The notes under the pieces are model-generated. The model searched no databases and was not told the DNA's origin. It worked only from the letters and a program-made list of their open reading frames with translations. Positions 25,801-31,686 of a stretch of DNA of 64,000 nt are shown here, piece by piece. Origin of the DNA: Ophiura sarsii (lineage: Eukaryota; Echinodermata; Ophiuroidea; Amphilepidida; Ophiuridae); assembly GCA_035610835.1 (NCBI GenBank), contig CM069455.1, forward strand, positions 20,907,874-20,971,873, written 5' to 3'. The first letter of the stretch is position 1, and every line of letters begins with the position of its first letter. Both the position numbers and the translations under genes were made by a program.

Positions 25801-28800
25801 GAAACGATTCTTAAGTTATTTTCGTTCGGCCTATATATAATTTTTGAACAACATTAAAAGCTATTCGCGGTCTGATAAATGTACAATTTAACAAAACCTC
25901 TAGTATACCCCATTCCCCCCTCCACCTCCCAACTCAAAGGTTGCATTCATGACTCAACGATTTTTACGAAACTTATGTAAATCCCTATCGATTGCACAGT
26001 CAGACATCAAGGAATTACCTTAATAGAATCCACTTCACTCATGCGTGTCCGTAACAAAAGGTTCTTGTTCCCGTAGTATTCGTTGTTCAGATCAATTTGA
26101 TGCAAGTCTTACTGTTCAAAGAATGACCTATACATTTGGCGGGTTATTTAAACGAGTATCCGTCAACATGCGTGTTGATCTGTAGTATTAGTCTTTTCAA
26201 ATTTGGGAACAGACTTTAGTTCCTACAAATATGACCGACTCATGGATGGCTTCTATTGCTAGTATTCACATCACATTATCTAAATCAATATTCAATACAT
26301 ATAGCATTGAATATAATTTAGATTACAAAAAGGATATGGTTTTCACGAGGAGGACAAGGAAAACATTCAATTGTACCTGTCCAATTACTGTATCCGATTT
26401 CGTATCGAATAATGTTAAAATCCATGTTCTGTTTCTTATAATTTTATTGCTACTACGTATGTAGCTCCTTATAATAAAACAACAATCAAAAACCACACAC
26501 ACAAAAAGCCCCCAACAAACAAAAACAAAAACACCAAAAAACAAATTCAACCCCCCCCCCCCCCCCCCACCCCCCACCCCCCAAAAAAGTAAGAAAAAAC
26601 AGAAGAAATAAATATAAAGGGATAACATAAGTAAATATAATCATAAATATGGGTAAAAACCGTGGGACGTACAAAATAAAGGTACTACTGAGATCGAACT
26701 TACGATTCAATGGTATCTATATCAATATGAGTGTTCATTGTAAATCCGCTGCCCTACCAACTGAGCTAACCGGTACACAGCAATTTCTTGTCATGCGCAT
26801 TCAAATATATGGATAGGTTCACATGATTTTTAAAAAAAATGATAACACAATAATAGGTCTTATGAATAACAAAGCCCCTCCCCCAAGAAAAATAAATAAA
26901 AAATATTAAAAAATAACAAAACGAAAACGTTAACAAAACAAAACAAAACAAAACAGAGAAATTGGAGACACAGAGAGAGAAATAAGAAGAAAAGGGAAAA
27001 AACAGACAGAGAAGAAATAATGATTGGTTGAGGAATTGAACCCGGGATTCCTGCGTGTAAGCGCTAGAGCGTGGCCACTATGCTACACTAGACTATTACA
27101 ATTTTGGCAAAGTCGTTGATAAATATATATTTAGTATGGAGTTATTCAAGCATCACATTTCTTATGCGTTGCTGATCCCCAAACTTTGTTTTCAAAATTA
27201 AAATAATGAAGCAATTAACATTTTAAAAAATGGGAATTGTTCTTTAGGATTTCAGCTTCTTGCCGGTGCTGTGCAATCATTTGACGCTCAATTCTCATAG
27301 CCCTAGTGAACGCAATATTGCGTTCACTCAGGCTATGAGAATTGAGCGTAAAATGTCGCAAGTTGTATGGTGGTTTCATGTTCCAAAGGGTTACAGGCCA
27401 AATGCAATGCGATGTGACAGTTGACAACCAGCAAAGACCATTATATTCTATTGATAGGGAACATTGTATCGAAAATTGAAGAAAGGACAAAAGTCGGAAA
27501 CAATATCCTCTCTAAACTAATGACTTGGATTGTATATTGTATAATACAAGTATTATATTGTATAATACTTCCAAACACGATGGTCAATATATTACGCCCC
27601 CTCCGTCATCACCCATCCATTATACAAATATGTTACGTGACCTATCGCCAAAATGTTTTCAGCATTGATTTCAATGGAATGAAGGGGGAAATGGGCTACT
27701 TTCACAAGATCATGGCAATACTGCGCCGAACAATAGATGAATAGAGTGAGAGTAAACAACATGCCACACTCGTGATGGAGCGGTAGCTTAATTCATATGT
27801 CTAGACGACCAGATACATGATCGGCGGTGAACGTAAACATTTTACGATCGGATTTAAAAAGCTTATAGTATTTCTTAAAGAATATAACACAACCTTCCTC
27901 GCGCTTTCATCTGTCTGCTTCACTAATTGAGCCATCGAGAGTACTACAATAGTTCTATTGTTAACGCCAGATAAGTAGAGAGGCTCTAGTTAATCACCGA
28001 TCTTTTTCGATGCTTTTAACAATAGAAAAAAATACCGTTGTAATACCGGGGTAAAATCGGTAGAAAAACGCTATAAAATCACTTGAGAGTTTGGATATGG
28101 CCCCTAAGGGTTTTTCATCGAACCAGAAAGGGTTGTAAAAAGGTTATAAATTACCATAATTGGTTCATAAATAACCATATTTGGTTCATAAGAACCATAT
28201 TTGGTTCATAAGAACCATATTTGGTTCTTCTAAGAAACATTGGTCCTTATTTTTTAATAGAACGAATTTTGTGGGTTCTGTGCATATAGGTTCCTTATAG
28301 AGGACAAAAAGGTTCGAAGTTTAACCATTTTGAGTGTTCTGAGAGTGTAGTGAGTTCAGCATAATCTGTGTCAATCATAGAACCTACACATTGCCATCAT
28401 AAGTTTTCTTCTTGTACCTGAGTGATACAGGTACTATGGGTACGATTTCCAATTTCGCATTTAAAAAGCATTGGTAATGTCTTCGGAAGAATACAAACAC
28501 TATTACTTGAAACAGGTATTCCATATTTCCTCAATATAAACAAGTAAGGCCGCACTGCAAAGCTAGTACGTATGACTCATACATATAAGTAAATTGTACG
28601 TAAGACTTATACGATAGTCGACAAGGTAATACGTATGGCTTGTACGTATGGAGATCCAAATTATTAATTTGTCGACTCTCGTTTAAGGCTTACCTACAAT
28701 TCACTTATACGTATGAGCCATACGTACTAGATTTGCAGGGTTTCCGTGCTTCACAGAGACAAATTATTCGCATTGACATTTCTGAAATAGTATTCAATCA

Positions 28801-29626
28801 AGTTCACCTCTCATTTTTTTATATATATAGCAACAGCAACAGCCACCATTGTAGCAGTGTTTGCTGCTGTCGCTCTTGTCATCCTTATCTTGGCTGCAGT
28901 CAACGGCTTCATTTATTACCGGCGCTTCATCCAACCTGGAAGTTCTGACGGCATTGTCCCGGCAAGTAACTTTCCGTATGAGTTTGAATCGGCAAAGCTA
29001 CCGGGTTATACGTCACCGTTTGGCGTACAGCGGCAAGGTTTGAGTGCACAGTAAGTGATATTTTATTCTTGTTCTGGGATATAGTTTGTTGTTTACTAAT
29101 GTCGTTGCTGATGATGCCATTGGAATGTTCTGTTTGCAGTTTATCAATGTTATTATAACTTAACTCGTCGAATGCTTGCATTATTATAGCGCCATCCCTT
29201 GACGATTCGGAGCAATTGGTGCATAAGAAGTTCATGTGAACAACTCGCATAATAGATTTTCATCCAACGCACACATTTCTTTGTTACAGATTTCACGTTT
29301 GAATACAACTAATATGAGTATGACAAAGAAAAACACATTTAATTAAACCACATTTGGAGGAAAAATTGATCATGAAAGCACTTTGTAGGTAGTCATATCA
29401 CAAACACGCACATTCTTTTTATGATTACTATCGTCACTCACCATATTGAAAATGTTACAACATTCAAAATTAAAACTTTGGAATTTAGCCGTTCTACATT
29501 AAATATGTACATGATATATTATCGTATTGAACTTCTTCAGAATTAAGAGATCTTCGAGTAAGTATTTATTTTTCCACATTTTTGCATCCATTTCATTTCA
29601 ACAGATTCGGTACTGGTTTTCAATGA
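1863..29626 (+). CDS. Kinase-less type I receptor: YWTD propeller, six FN3 domains, TM
   Basis: Coding exons: 1863-1935, 3539-3781, 6704-6875, 7440-7576, 8909-9007, 16633-16812, 18605-18913, 19805-20083, 20849-21145, 21695-21976, 22949-23254, 24039-24332, 28831-29050, 29605-29626. The total is 2913 nt, 970 aa. All borders are AG/GT; introns are phase 1 except those after exons 3 and 13 (phase 2). Exon 1 encodes a signal peptide. Residues 25-301 give six propeller blades (IYWTES, VYFSD, LYYPYG, LYFGDM, LYWCDN and an N-terminal AFVVTS blade). Residues 302-890 are six FN3 domains, one exon each. Domains 2, 4 and 6 share WxxIPCxSRGG; domains 1, 3 and 5 share a C-P...C pattern, so they are three A/B pairs. 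TM is about 893-918, followed by RR and a 50-residue tail ending QFGTGFQ. YWTD plus FN3 resembles the sevenless/ROS1 ectodomain, but no kinase exon exists downstream. Ligand and role are unknown. It is probably a surface adhesion or signalling co-receptor. Confidence 0.85.
2108..2176 (-). repeat. tRNA-like sequence, probably SINE-derived
   Basis: Read on the minus strand it has a D-arm/A-box-like TAGCATAGTGGTCA, an anticodon-like CTCCCAC loop and a T-arm/B-box-like GTGTTTAATTCC. The T loop departs from GTTCRA and the stems are imperfect, so it is a decayed tRNA relic rather than a working gene. It lies just beyond the end of the minus-strand LINE fragment at 2214. Confidence 0.45.
2214..2870 (-). 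pseudogene. Decayed non-LTR retrotransposon C-terminus
   Basis: Minus-strand frames carry pieces typical of the C-terminal region of LINE reverse transcriptases common in invertebrates. They are FQINAIHDQLPTPMSTNL..WGQ, then NGRYNWRHDQTERAIVSGL, then NASDWKLLMDEEHGHIVFPPEI and AKRPDITIFS. The order (LPTP block, GRYxWRHDQ block, FPPEI..xRPDI block) is right, but the frame shifts between blocks. A stop follows the last block. It is a dead copy in intron 1 of the receptor gene. Confidence 0.65.
3132..3310. repeat. Tandem duplication, about 94-bp unit, two copies
   Basis: The string starting CATGAGTCCATTTAATTGT and running through AACATAGCCGACATC, CCTGGTAACCATTTGT and GATGTTATCG occurs at about 3133 and again at about 3227 with few differences. 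It lies in intron 1 of the receptor gene. Confidence 0.75.
3419..3537 (+). mobile_element. Short inverted-repeat element, copy 1 (partial)
   Basis: It starts AAGGCAGCACTGCAAACC and contains GGCTCATACGTATAAGT and AAGACTTATACGATGACTC. It shares this with the copies at 21149-21447 and 28545-28739. Only the left side is well kept. It abuts the 3' splice site of receptor exon 2 (exon starts 3539). Confidence 0.5.
4912..5130 (+). pseudogene. LINE reverse-transcriptase C-terminal fragment
   Basis: The frame ending at TAA 5128-5130 reads YRTVSTDPQQHIRQYHASKF, then YKFSFFPRTILDWNALPSS and LLDCATNWTLLK. The phrase YKFSFFPRTI.DWN.LP is characteristic of the extreme C-terminus of CR1/Jockey-type reverse transcriptases. 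The upstream part is lost. It lies within intron 2 of the receptor gene. Confidence 0.7.
5264..5600. mobile_element. G-rich non-autonomous element with a perfect palindrome
   Basis: It begins with GCAGTGGCGTAACAGCC and a run of G, continues through a purine-rich tract, and ends in a palindrome at 5504-5576 (36-base arms, one-base spacer). GCAGTGGCG also starts G-rich sequences at 17178, 52951 and, less exactly, 17904. Around 53080-53130 a related sequence has TTCGCACG, AAAATTTCGCACGG and CCAAAAAGCAC. I read this as one decayed family of hAT-like non-autonomous elements. Confidence 0.5.
6889..7329. mobile_element. Short terminal-inverted-repeat element in receptor intron 3
   Basis: The left end TATAGACGTTACTCATAATT plus GACGTCAACAGAGGG-like sequence is matched in reverse complement by CCCTCTGTTGACGTAAATG...AATTATGAATAACGTCTATA at the right. 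Arms are roughly 40 bases with further inner matches (GAGCATGCT on both sides). No coding capacity is present, so it is non-autonomous. Confidence 0.65.
7909..8888 (-). mobile_element. Mariner/Tc1-type DNA transposon, dead copy
   Basis: Terminal inverted repeats of about 25 bases bound it: TACAGGGTGTCCCAAAAGTC at the left, and its reverse complement GACTTTTGGGACACCCTGTA at the right. TA dinucleotides lie at both ends, as for TA-targeting mariner elements. The length of about 980 bp is close to that of a small mariner. The remains of the transposase lie on the minus strand. The right end stops only 20 bases before receptor exon 5. Confidence 0.85.
8114..8470 (-). pseudogene. Fossil mariner transposase fragment
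   Basis: On the minus strand, in shifted frames, one reads DLSRCGRKKTGRSTSHIDFI, RNAVAKSPKRS and then STVHRILRKELKFPYK with AADRKARVAFCNWI. GR.RKT...VA..PKRS..R followed by S..VHRIL...LKF.PYK is the helix-turn-helix region of Tc1/mariner transposases, and DR.ARV.FC.W starts the catalytic part. The DDE residues are not recognisable and frames are broken, so it is inactive. Confidence 0.75.
9780..10420 (+). pseudogene. LINE polyprotein C-terminal fragment
   Basis: Three adjacent plus-strand frames read DIYKMLNTHSED...FKIRNRIVNK, then NLICSKKNLCKWQLSESDAC with CNVCNCLDNYDHFFVKC and FWIRFSKY, then a lysine-rich tail ending VRRRTR at a stop (10416-10418). The C-x2-C-x7-H-x4-C-like pattern followed by FW is the degenerate zinc finger near the C-terminus of L1/Jockey-like reverse transcriptases. 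Stops between the pieces show it is dead. It lies in receptor intron 5. Confidence 0.6.
10565..10680. repeat. Dispersed repeat, copy 1 (partner at 31135-31240)
   Basis: About 100 bases around TTATGCGTCGTTCTTAAAAA, ATCATGCACTATGAATACC and TCTGTGAAGGGTATAAC recur almost unchanged at 31135-31240 in the same orientation. Here it follows the LINE fragment and may be part of its 3' untranslated region. Confidence 0.65.
11331..11485 (-). repeat. 3' LTR of the Gypsy-like element
   Basis: It starts TGAAGAACGCTTCTC and ends CCATAGTTCAACA on the plus strand. It is a near-identical direct repeat of 15822-15976 and is preceded by the GATTC target duplication. It is 3' because the element reads on the minus strand. 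Confidence 0.85.
11834..12621 (-). pseudogene. Gypsy integrase, C-terminal half
   Basis: The minus-strand frame enters from the LINE insertion with FGVPEGISSNGGPEFSASAT, continues SAYFAQSNGRAEVAVKKAK, and then GNRVFLQNQYGPHPTKWDKS and a C-terminal RNRRFLHKF-type domain. The NGGPEF motif normally follows a catalytic Asp, but the preceding residues here are SS. The NGRAEVAVK glutamate of the DDE triad is present. The first part of integrase is missing, cut by the LINE insertion and further loss. Confidence 0.8.
12622..13704 (-). mobile_element. 5'-truncated CR1/Jockey-type LINE inserted in the Gypsy element
   Basis: Minus-strand frames give PLDYGLPQGSCIGPALFPIY, then YADDTQIYKSVKP and a 253-residue frame containing WMNANFLKLNDSKTEFI, LGVMFDSGLTMEKQ and LHWLPVEQRIVFKYSLLIYK. 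These are the finger/palm (PQGS, YADD) and thumb regions of Jockey/CR1-type reverse transcriptases. The 3' end, GGCGCTTTATAAGTTTTC then ATT repeats (about 12622-12650), is CR1-like. Gypsy sequence resumes on both sides, so this is a younger nested insertion. Confidence 0.8.
13705..15150 (-). pseudogene. Gypsy reverse transcriptase (part) and RNase H
   Basis: From 15150 downward: YNRRFDAILSDFDRKKRC, then VDDTIHYDTRLEAHWW (the RT YxDD box, here CVDD), then NPDKFRFARREVDFAGF and the connection region. After a frame change come AAIEGEALAVAWELEQSKYF and LLVVTDHKPLIKIMGDRTLD, which are RNase H-like blocks, then NTAADATSRHP. The N-terminal half of RT and the protease are absent: the gag frame runs straight into this segment. 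At 13705 it is cut by the LINE. Confidence 0.8.
15107..15781 (-). pseudogene. Gypsy gag-like protein
   Basis: A 224-residue frame starts at ATG 15781, about 40 bases inside the 5' LTR. It opens with MVLINCPVDGCPYATPDSSE, a C-x4-C zinc-finger-like start with a downstream H. It continues with a helical capsid-like region containing EEWNIFTRRWDAFVTGSG and RQQRDEPFRSFAARVRGKAE, the usual gag F.....R..G.A pattern. It ends where the internal deletion joins it to the RT region. It is intact as a frame but has lost its normal fusion to pol. Confidence 0.7.
15822..15976 (-). repeat. 5' LTR of the Gypsy-like element
   Basis: Direct repeat partner of 11331-11485, ending CCATAGTCCAACA and followed by the GATTC target duplication. 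Gag begins about 40 bases beyond it on the minus strand. Confidence 0.85.
16070..16632. other. Rest of receptor intron 5; no gene
   Basis: AT-rich, then a GC-richer patch at about 16330-16500 with GGGGAGCGCCCCC-like strings that looks like a dispersed repeat. No protein motif was found. Confidence 0.4.
17395..17640. repeat. Low-complexity C/T tract and C run
   Basis: Runs of C and T (17430-17550) and a C run near 17620. Long frames here are products of composition only. A GCAGTGGCG start at 17178 with a following G run suggests this is the body of another copy of the G-rich element family. Confidence 0.6.
17904..18178. mobile_element. hAT-like non-autonomous element, about 275 bp
   Basis: Left end CCGTGGCGGCAC and right end GTGCCGCCACTG are inverted copies. 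The flanks GTGGCAAC and GTGGCAAG agree at 7 of 8 positions, matching the 8-base target duplication of hAT elements. The inner part has a G run, a C run and AT-rich DNA, with no transposase. It lies in receptor intron 6. Confidence 0.65.
18914..19804. other. Receptor intron 7; nothing recognised
   Basis: AT-rich, with no terminal repeats, tRNA-like sequence or coding motif seen. Confidence 0.5.
20381..20500 (+). pseudogene. Decayed duplicate of receptor exon 9 (FN3)
   Basis: Intron 8 contains GGGGAAAACGAGTGTCCACA, GTCATCACCTTGGATTAAAA, GTGCCAGTCCACGC and CTGTTGAGAAGGATAG. These line up in order with exon 9 (GGGAGAAAACCGAGTGTCCA, CTCACCTTGATTAATAAAGG, GTGCCAATCCACGC, CTGTTGACAAGGATGA). Translation in the exon frame meets stops where exon 9 has LINKGP. 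So it is a dead exon copy about 370 bases upstream of the living one. Confidence 0.75.
20585..20705 (-). pseudogene. LINE C-terminal fragment
   Basis: The minus strand reads AKRLEQDRAAWRKMIRRCER, then MDLMAAHQ. The pattern A..R..W......E is typical of the last residues of LINE reverse transcriptases (compare the fragment at 2-139). It is short and isolated in intron 8. Confidence 0.5.
21149..21447. mobile_element. Short inverted-repeat element, copy 2, at exon 9 donor
   Basis: The left end AAGGCGGCACTGCAAAAC and following ACGTATGGTTTATACGTATA pair with the right end CTTATACGTAAGAGTCATCC...GGCTTGCACTG. An inner pair (GCATCACCATACGTACAAG / CTTGTTCGTATGGTGATGC) also exists. The element starts within the 5' splice site of exon 9: the donor is GTAAGG, and AAGG belongs to the element's end. 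Confidence 0.65.
21977..22948. other. Receptor intron 10; nothing recognised
   Basis: No coding motif, tandem array or terminal repeat was recognised. Confidence 0.4.
23255..24038. other. Receptor intron 11; nothing recognised
   Basis: AT-rich DNA with no feature beyond the splice sites. Confidence 0.4.
25578..25668 (-). repeat. tRNA-like module 1 inside the 3.5-kb element
   Basis: The minus strand reads ATAGCTCAGTTGGTAAAG (A box), GGACTCTCAATC (anticodon-like, CTC) and CGTTCGAATC (B box). Stems are imperfect. It may be a tRNA pseudogene or SINE head. Confidence 0.5.
26690..26777 (-). repeat. tRNA-like module 2 with an insertion
   Basis: The minus strand reads CGGTTAGCTCAGTTGGTAGG (A box), GCGGATTTACAATG, an inserted stretch with ATATTGATATAGATACC, and AAGTTCGATC (B box). 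The insertion sits where a tRNA intron or variable arm would be, but base pairing is poor. Confidence 0.45.
27028..27092 (-). repeat. tRNA-like module 3 (valine-like)
   Basis: The minus strand reads GTGTAGCATAGTGGCCACGC, then GCGCTTACACGC (anticodon-like TAC) and GGGTTCAATTCC (B box). It is the best preserved of the three modules, but the acceptor stem is not closed. Confidence 0.5.
27284..27349. repeat. 66-base hairpin with no spacer
   Basis: Two 33-base arms meet at AATATT with two mismatches (ACGCTCAATTCTCATAGCC... against its complement). It lies inside the 3.5-kb element. Confidence 0.85.
28110..28350. repeat. Short tandem GGTTCATAAGAACCATATTT units
   Basis: Directly right of the 3.5-kb element, a 21-22-base palindromic unit repeats four to five times with decay (28150-28230). 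AT-rich DNA rich in GGTTC follows. Sequence at 24500-24560 (ACGGTTCTAAAGG) resembles the inverted end, so a larger enclosing element is possible. Confidence 0.55.
28545..28739. mobile_element. Short inverted-repeat element, copy 3
   Basis: The left side (AAGGCCGCACTGCAAAGC, TAGTACGTATGACTCATAC) pairs with the right side (GTATGAGCCATACGTACTAG, ATTTGCAGG), with TTGTCGAC/GTCGACAA near the centre. It is the shortest copy of the family and lies about 90 bases before receptor exon 13. Confidence 0.7.
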
Positions 29627-31686
29627 GCATGATGAATGTTAGCGTTTCGCTATACACGTACGGTACTGGTTTCAGGGGAATATAAGATGTTTTTCCGACA
29701 ATTCTTTTGGTATTAGAAGTAGCGAATGTTGAGTGGCAGCTATATAGCTTCGGCTTTTATATCAGCATTTTTATAAACTTGTTTACGGCCGGCTCAGGCG
29801 ACACAAAAACTGTTCTACGGGCAAATGGATATTCAACAATATTCGAAATGTTCAAACATTTTCCAAAAATGTCAAATCAAGTTTAACAAATTCAATTAAA
29901 AAATACTCTTCAGTTTTTCAAAACCTGATGCGGAATGCGTTTTGTTTGTTGTTTTTGTTGTTGTTTTTAATCATAAAATATTGAAATCCTTGTAAAAGTG
30001 ACTCTTTGTATTTAAAATGATGTGATCAATGAAAATCTGAAAAATAGGTGAAATTTGTGGATTTTTTTTTGGATTTTTTTTTGGGGAAAAAAATGTTTTT
30101 CTAATGCGCATCAATAAACTAACGCGCGCGAGAGCTTTGAGACAAATGATTTTTTTAATTTAGCCTTAATAGTGTTTTTTATATTACAATTTTCTTAATT
30201 CGTTACATTGTATATTTCGAGTGGATATTAGAAATTTGGCTACCATTTTCGGCACGTCTCAAGATATTTATGAGCTTGTATTTTGGTATGGTAAATAGTA
30301 AATATTTTATTTTATAGTACGGTGAGGGATATATCTTGCTGTATGTAATGAACCGTATACTATAACGCATTTCCATTGTTATGAGCATCCGCACATTAGT
30401 TACGGGACGTCTAGCAAGATTTCCATATAAAGTTGATTTGATATCGTATATATCCTCCATATTCATTTGGTGACCTGTTTCATCGTTCTTGTTTTAATTC
30501 TCTTTGATATACGACGTATTTTAATACATTAAAATGTTTCATTGAATTATAATTCGTACCCTATAACATCACCTTTGAAAATCATTTGTAAATCTCGAGT
30601 GTATTACACAGTGACGGATGTGGCTTTTTTATGAAATTAAGTTCAAAGTTGCTAAACATCAAGTTTCGAAGCTCACACTTACTTAGTTAATTAATTATCT
30701 TAATTAACAATATGACCGTTTTGACTTAAATTGAGAACAAGGACGATAGTGATATATGCTAAGCCCTCTGTCATACAATAGAAGTATTTAAAGTATTTAA
30801 GTCATTCTTAAGACGGTTATTTCAAATACTATTTCAAATAAAAAATGAATTCTTAAATGTATTACTGATGCAAACGAAATTCGAATATCACCGACTCTTG
30901 TATTACATACCGACGGATGATAAATAACGCGTAAGAATAGCGAAAATTCAACACCCGTCACTATGTTGTATAATAACTTTCGTCAATGAACGTATTTTTG
31001 TGAAATGGATAGGACGGGAAATGTTGTTATTGTATTTTATATAATTATTTTATCAGGTAAAATTGCATGAGTATGGGATAATATAATTTTTCAAGTGTTA
31101 ATTTAATTTGTATATTAATCGAATTTGGCATAATTCTGTTATACCCTACACACCAACATCGGTAGTATGCGTCGTTCTTAAAAAAATCATGCACTATGAA
31201 TACCTCTGTGAAGGGTATAACATAATTACTCCTCGAATTTAGTAATCTAAACCGTGTATGTTGATACGTACCGACTCTTTATAGTTCGCAATTTTTCAAA
31301 TGCGTTTTAAAAAAAAAAAGTTTTTATATATTGTAATTTTCTCGGAGCAGATATAGTCCATGATTGCATAAACTGAATTTGTCAAATTTCCGCAACCATT
31401 TGAAATTGTGTCATGTTATGCAATTGCAACTGACGACAGGTACATTTCGTGTTACTTTCGTATCGTGTCCTTGGAAATCGACTGCTAATATTTACACGCT
31501 TCTTGCAATACATTTCATAATCATATTTTGGAGATTATTCTTATAATCGATTAAACAAAACTAGGTTTTAGAAGTAGATGAATTCCGACTGGATTTTGAA
31601 AACGGTCTGCTTAAATGCGACATGATACTATTCAAACATGAAGGAGATGTGTTGATAGTTTGTAAGTTTCTTTCCGGCGTCATGTA
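29627..31686. other. Intergenic DNA between convergent genes
   Basis: AT-rich. An AATAAA at 30113-30118 could serve as the receptor poly(A) signal. A dispersed repeat lies at 31135-31240 (partner of 10565-10680). No kinase-like or other coding motif was found, which supports the receptor ending at 29626. Confidence 0.45.

Larger units (their letters stand above)
24562..28107. mobile_element. 3.5-kb element with 224-bp terminal inverted repeats
   Basis: Bases 24562-24785 and 27884-28107 are near-perfect reverse complements (AGGGGCCATATCCAAACTCT ... GAGGAAGGTTGTGTTAT). The 3.1 kb between them contains no transposase frame, but does contain three tRNA-like modules, all on the minus strand, a C run and a 66-base hairpin. 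It fills most of receptor intron 12. It may be a non-autonomous DNA transposon or a foldback element. No clear target duplication was seen. Confidence 0.75.

Noticed and set aside
29052..29054. TAA after CAG as the receptor stop codon
   Set aside because: It overlaps a good donor (CA/GTAAGTG), and the acceptor at 29604 gives a phase-matching 22-nt last exon ending in TGA. The alternative would shorten the tail by only six residues, so it cannot be fully excluded.
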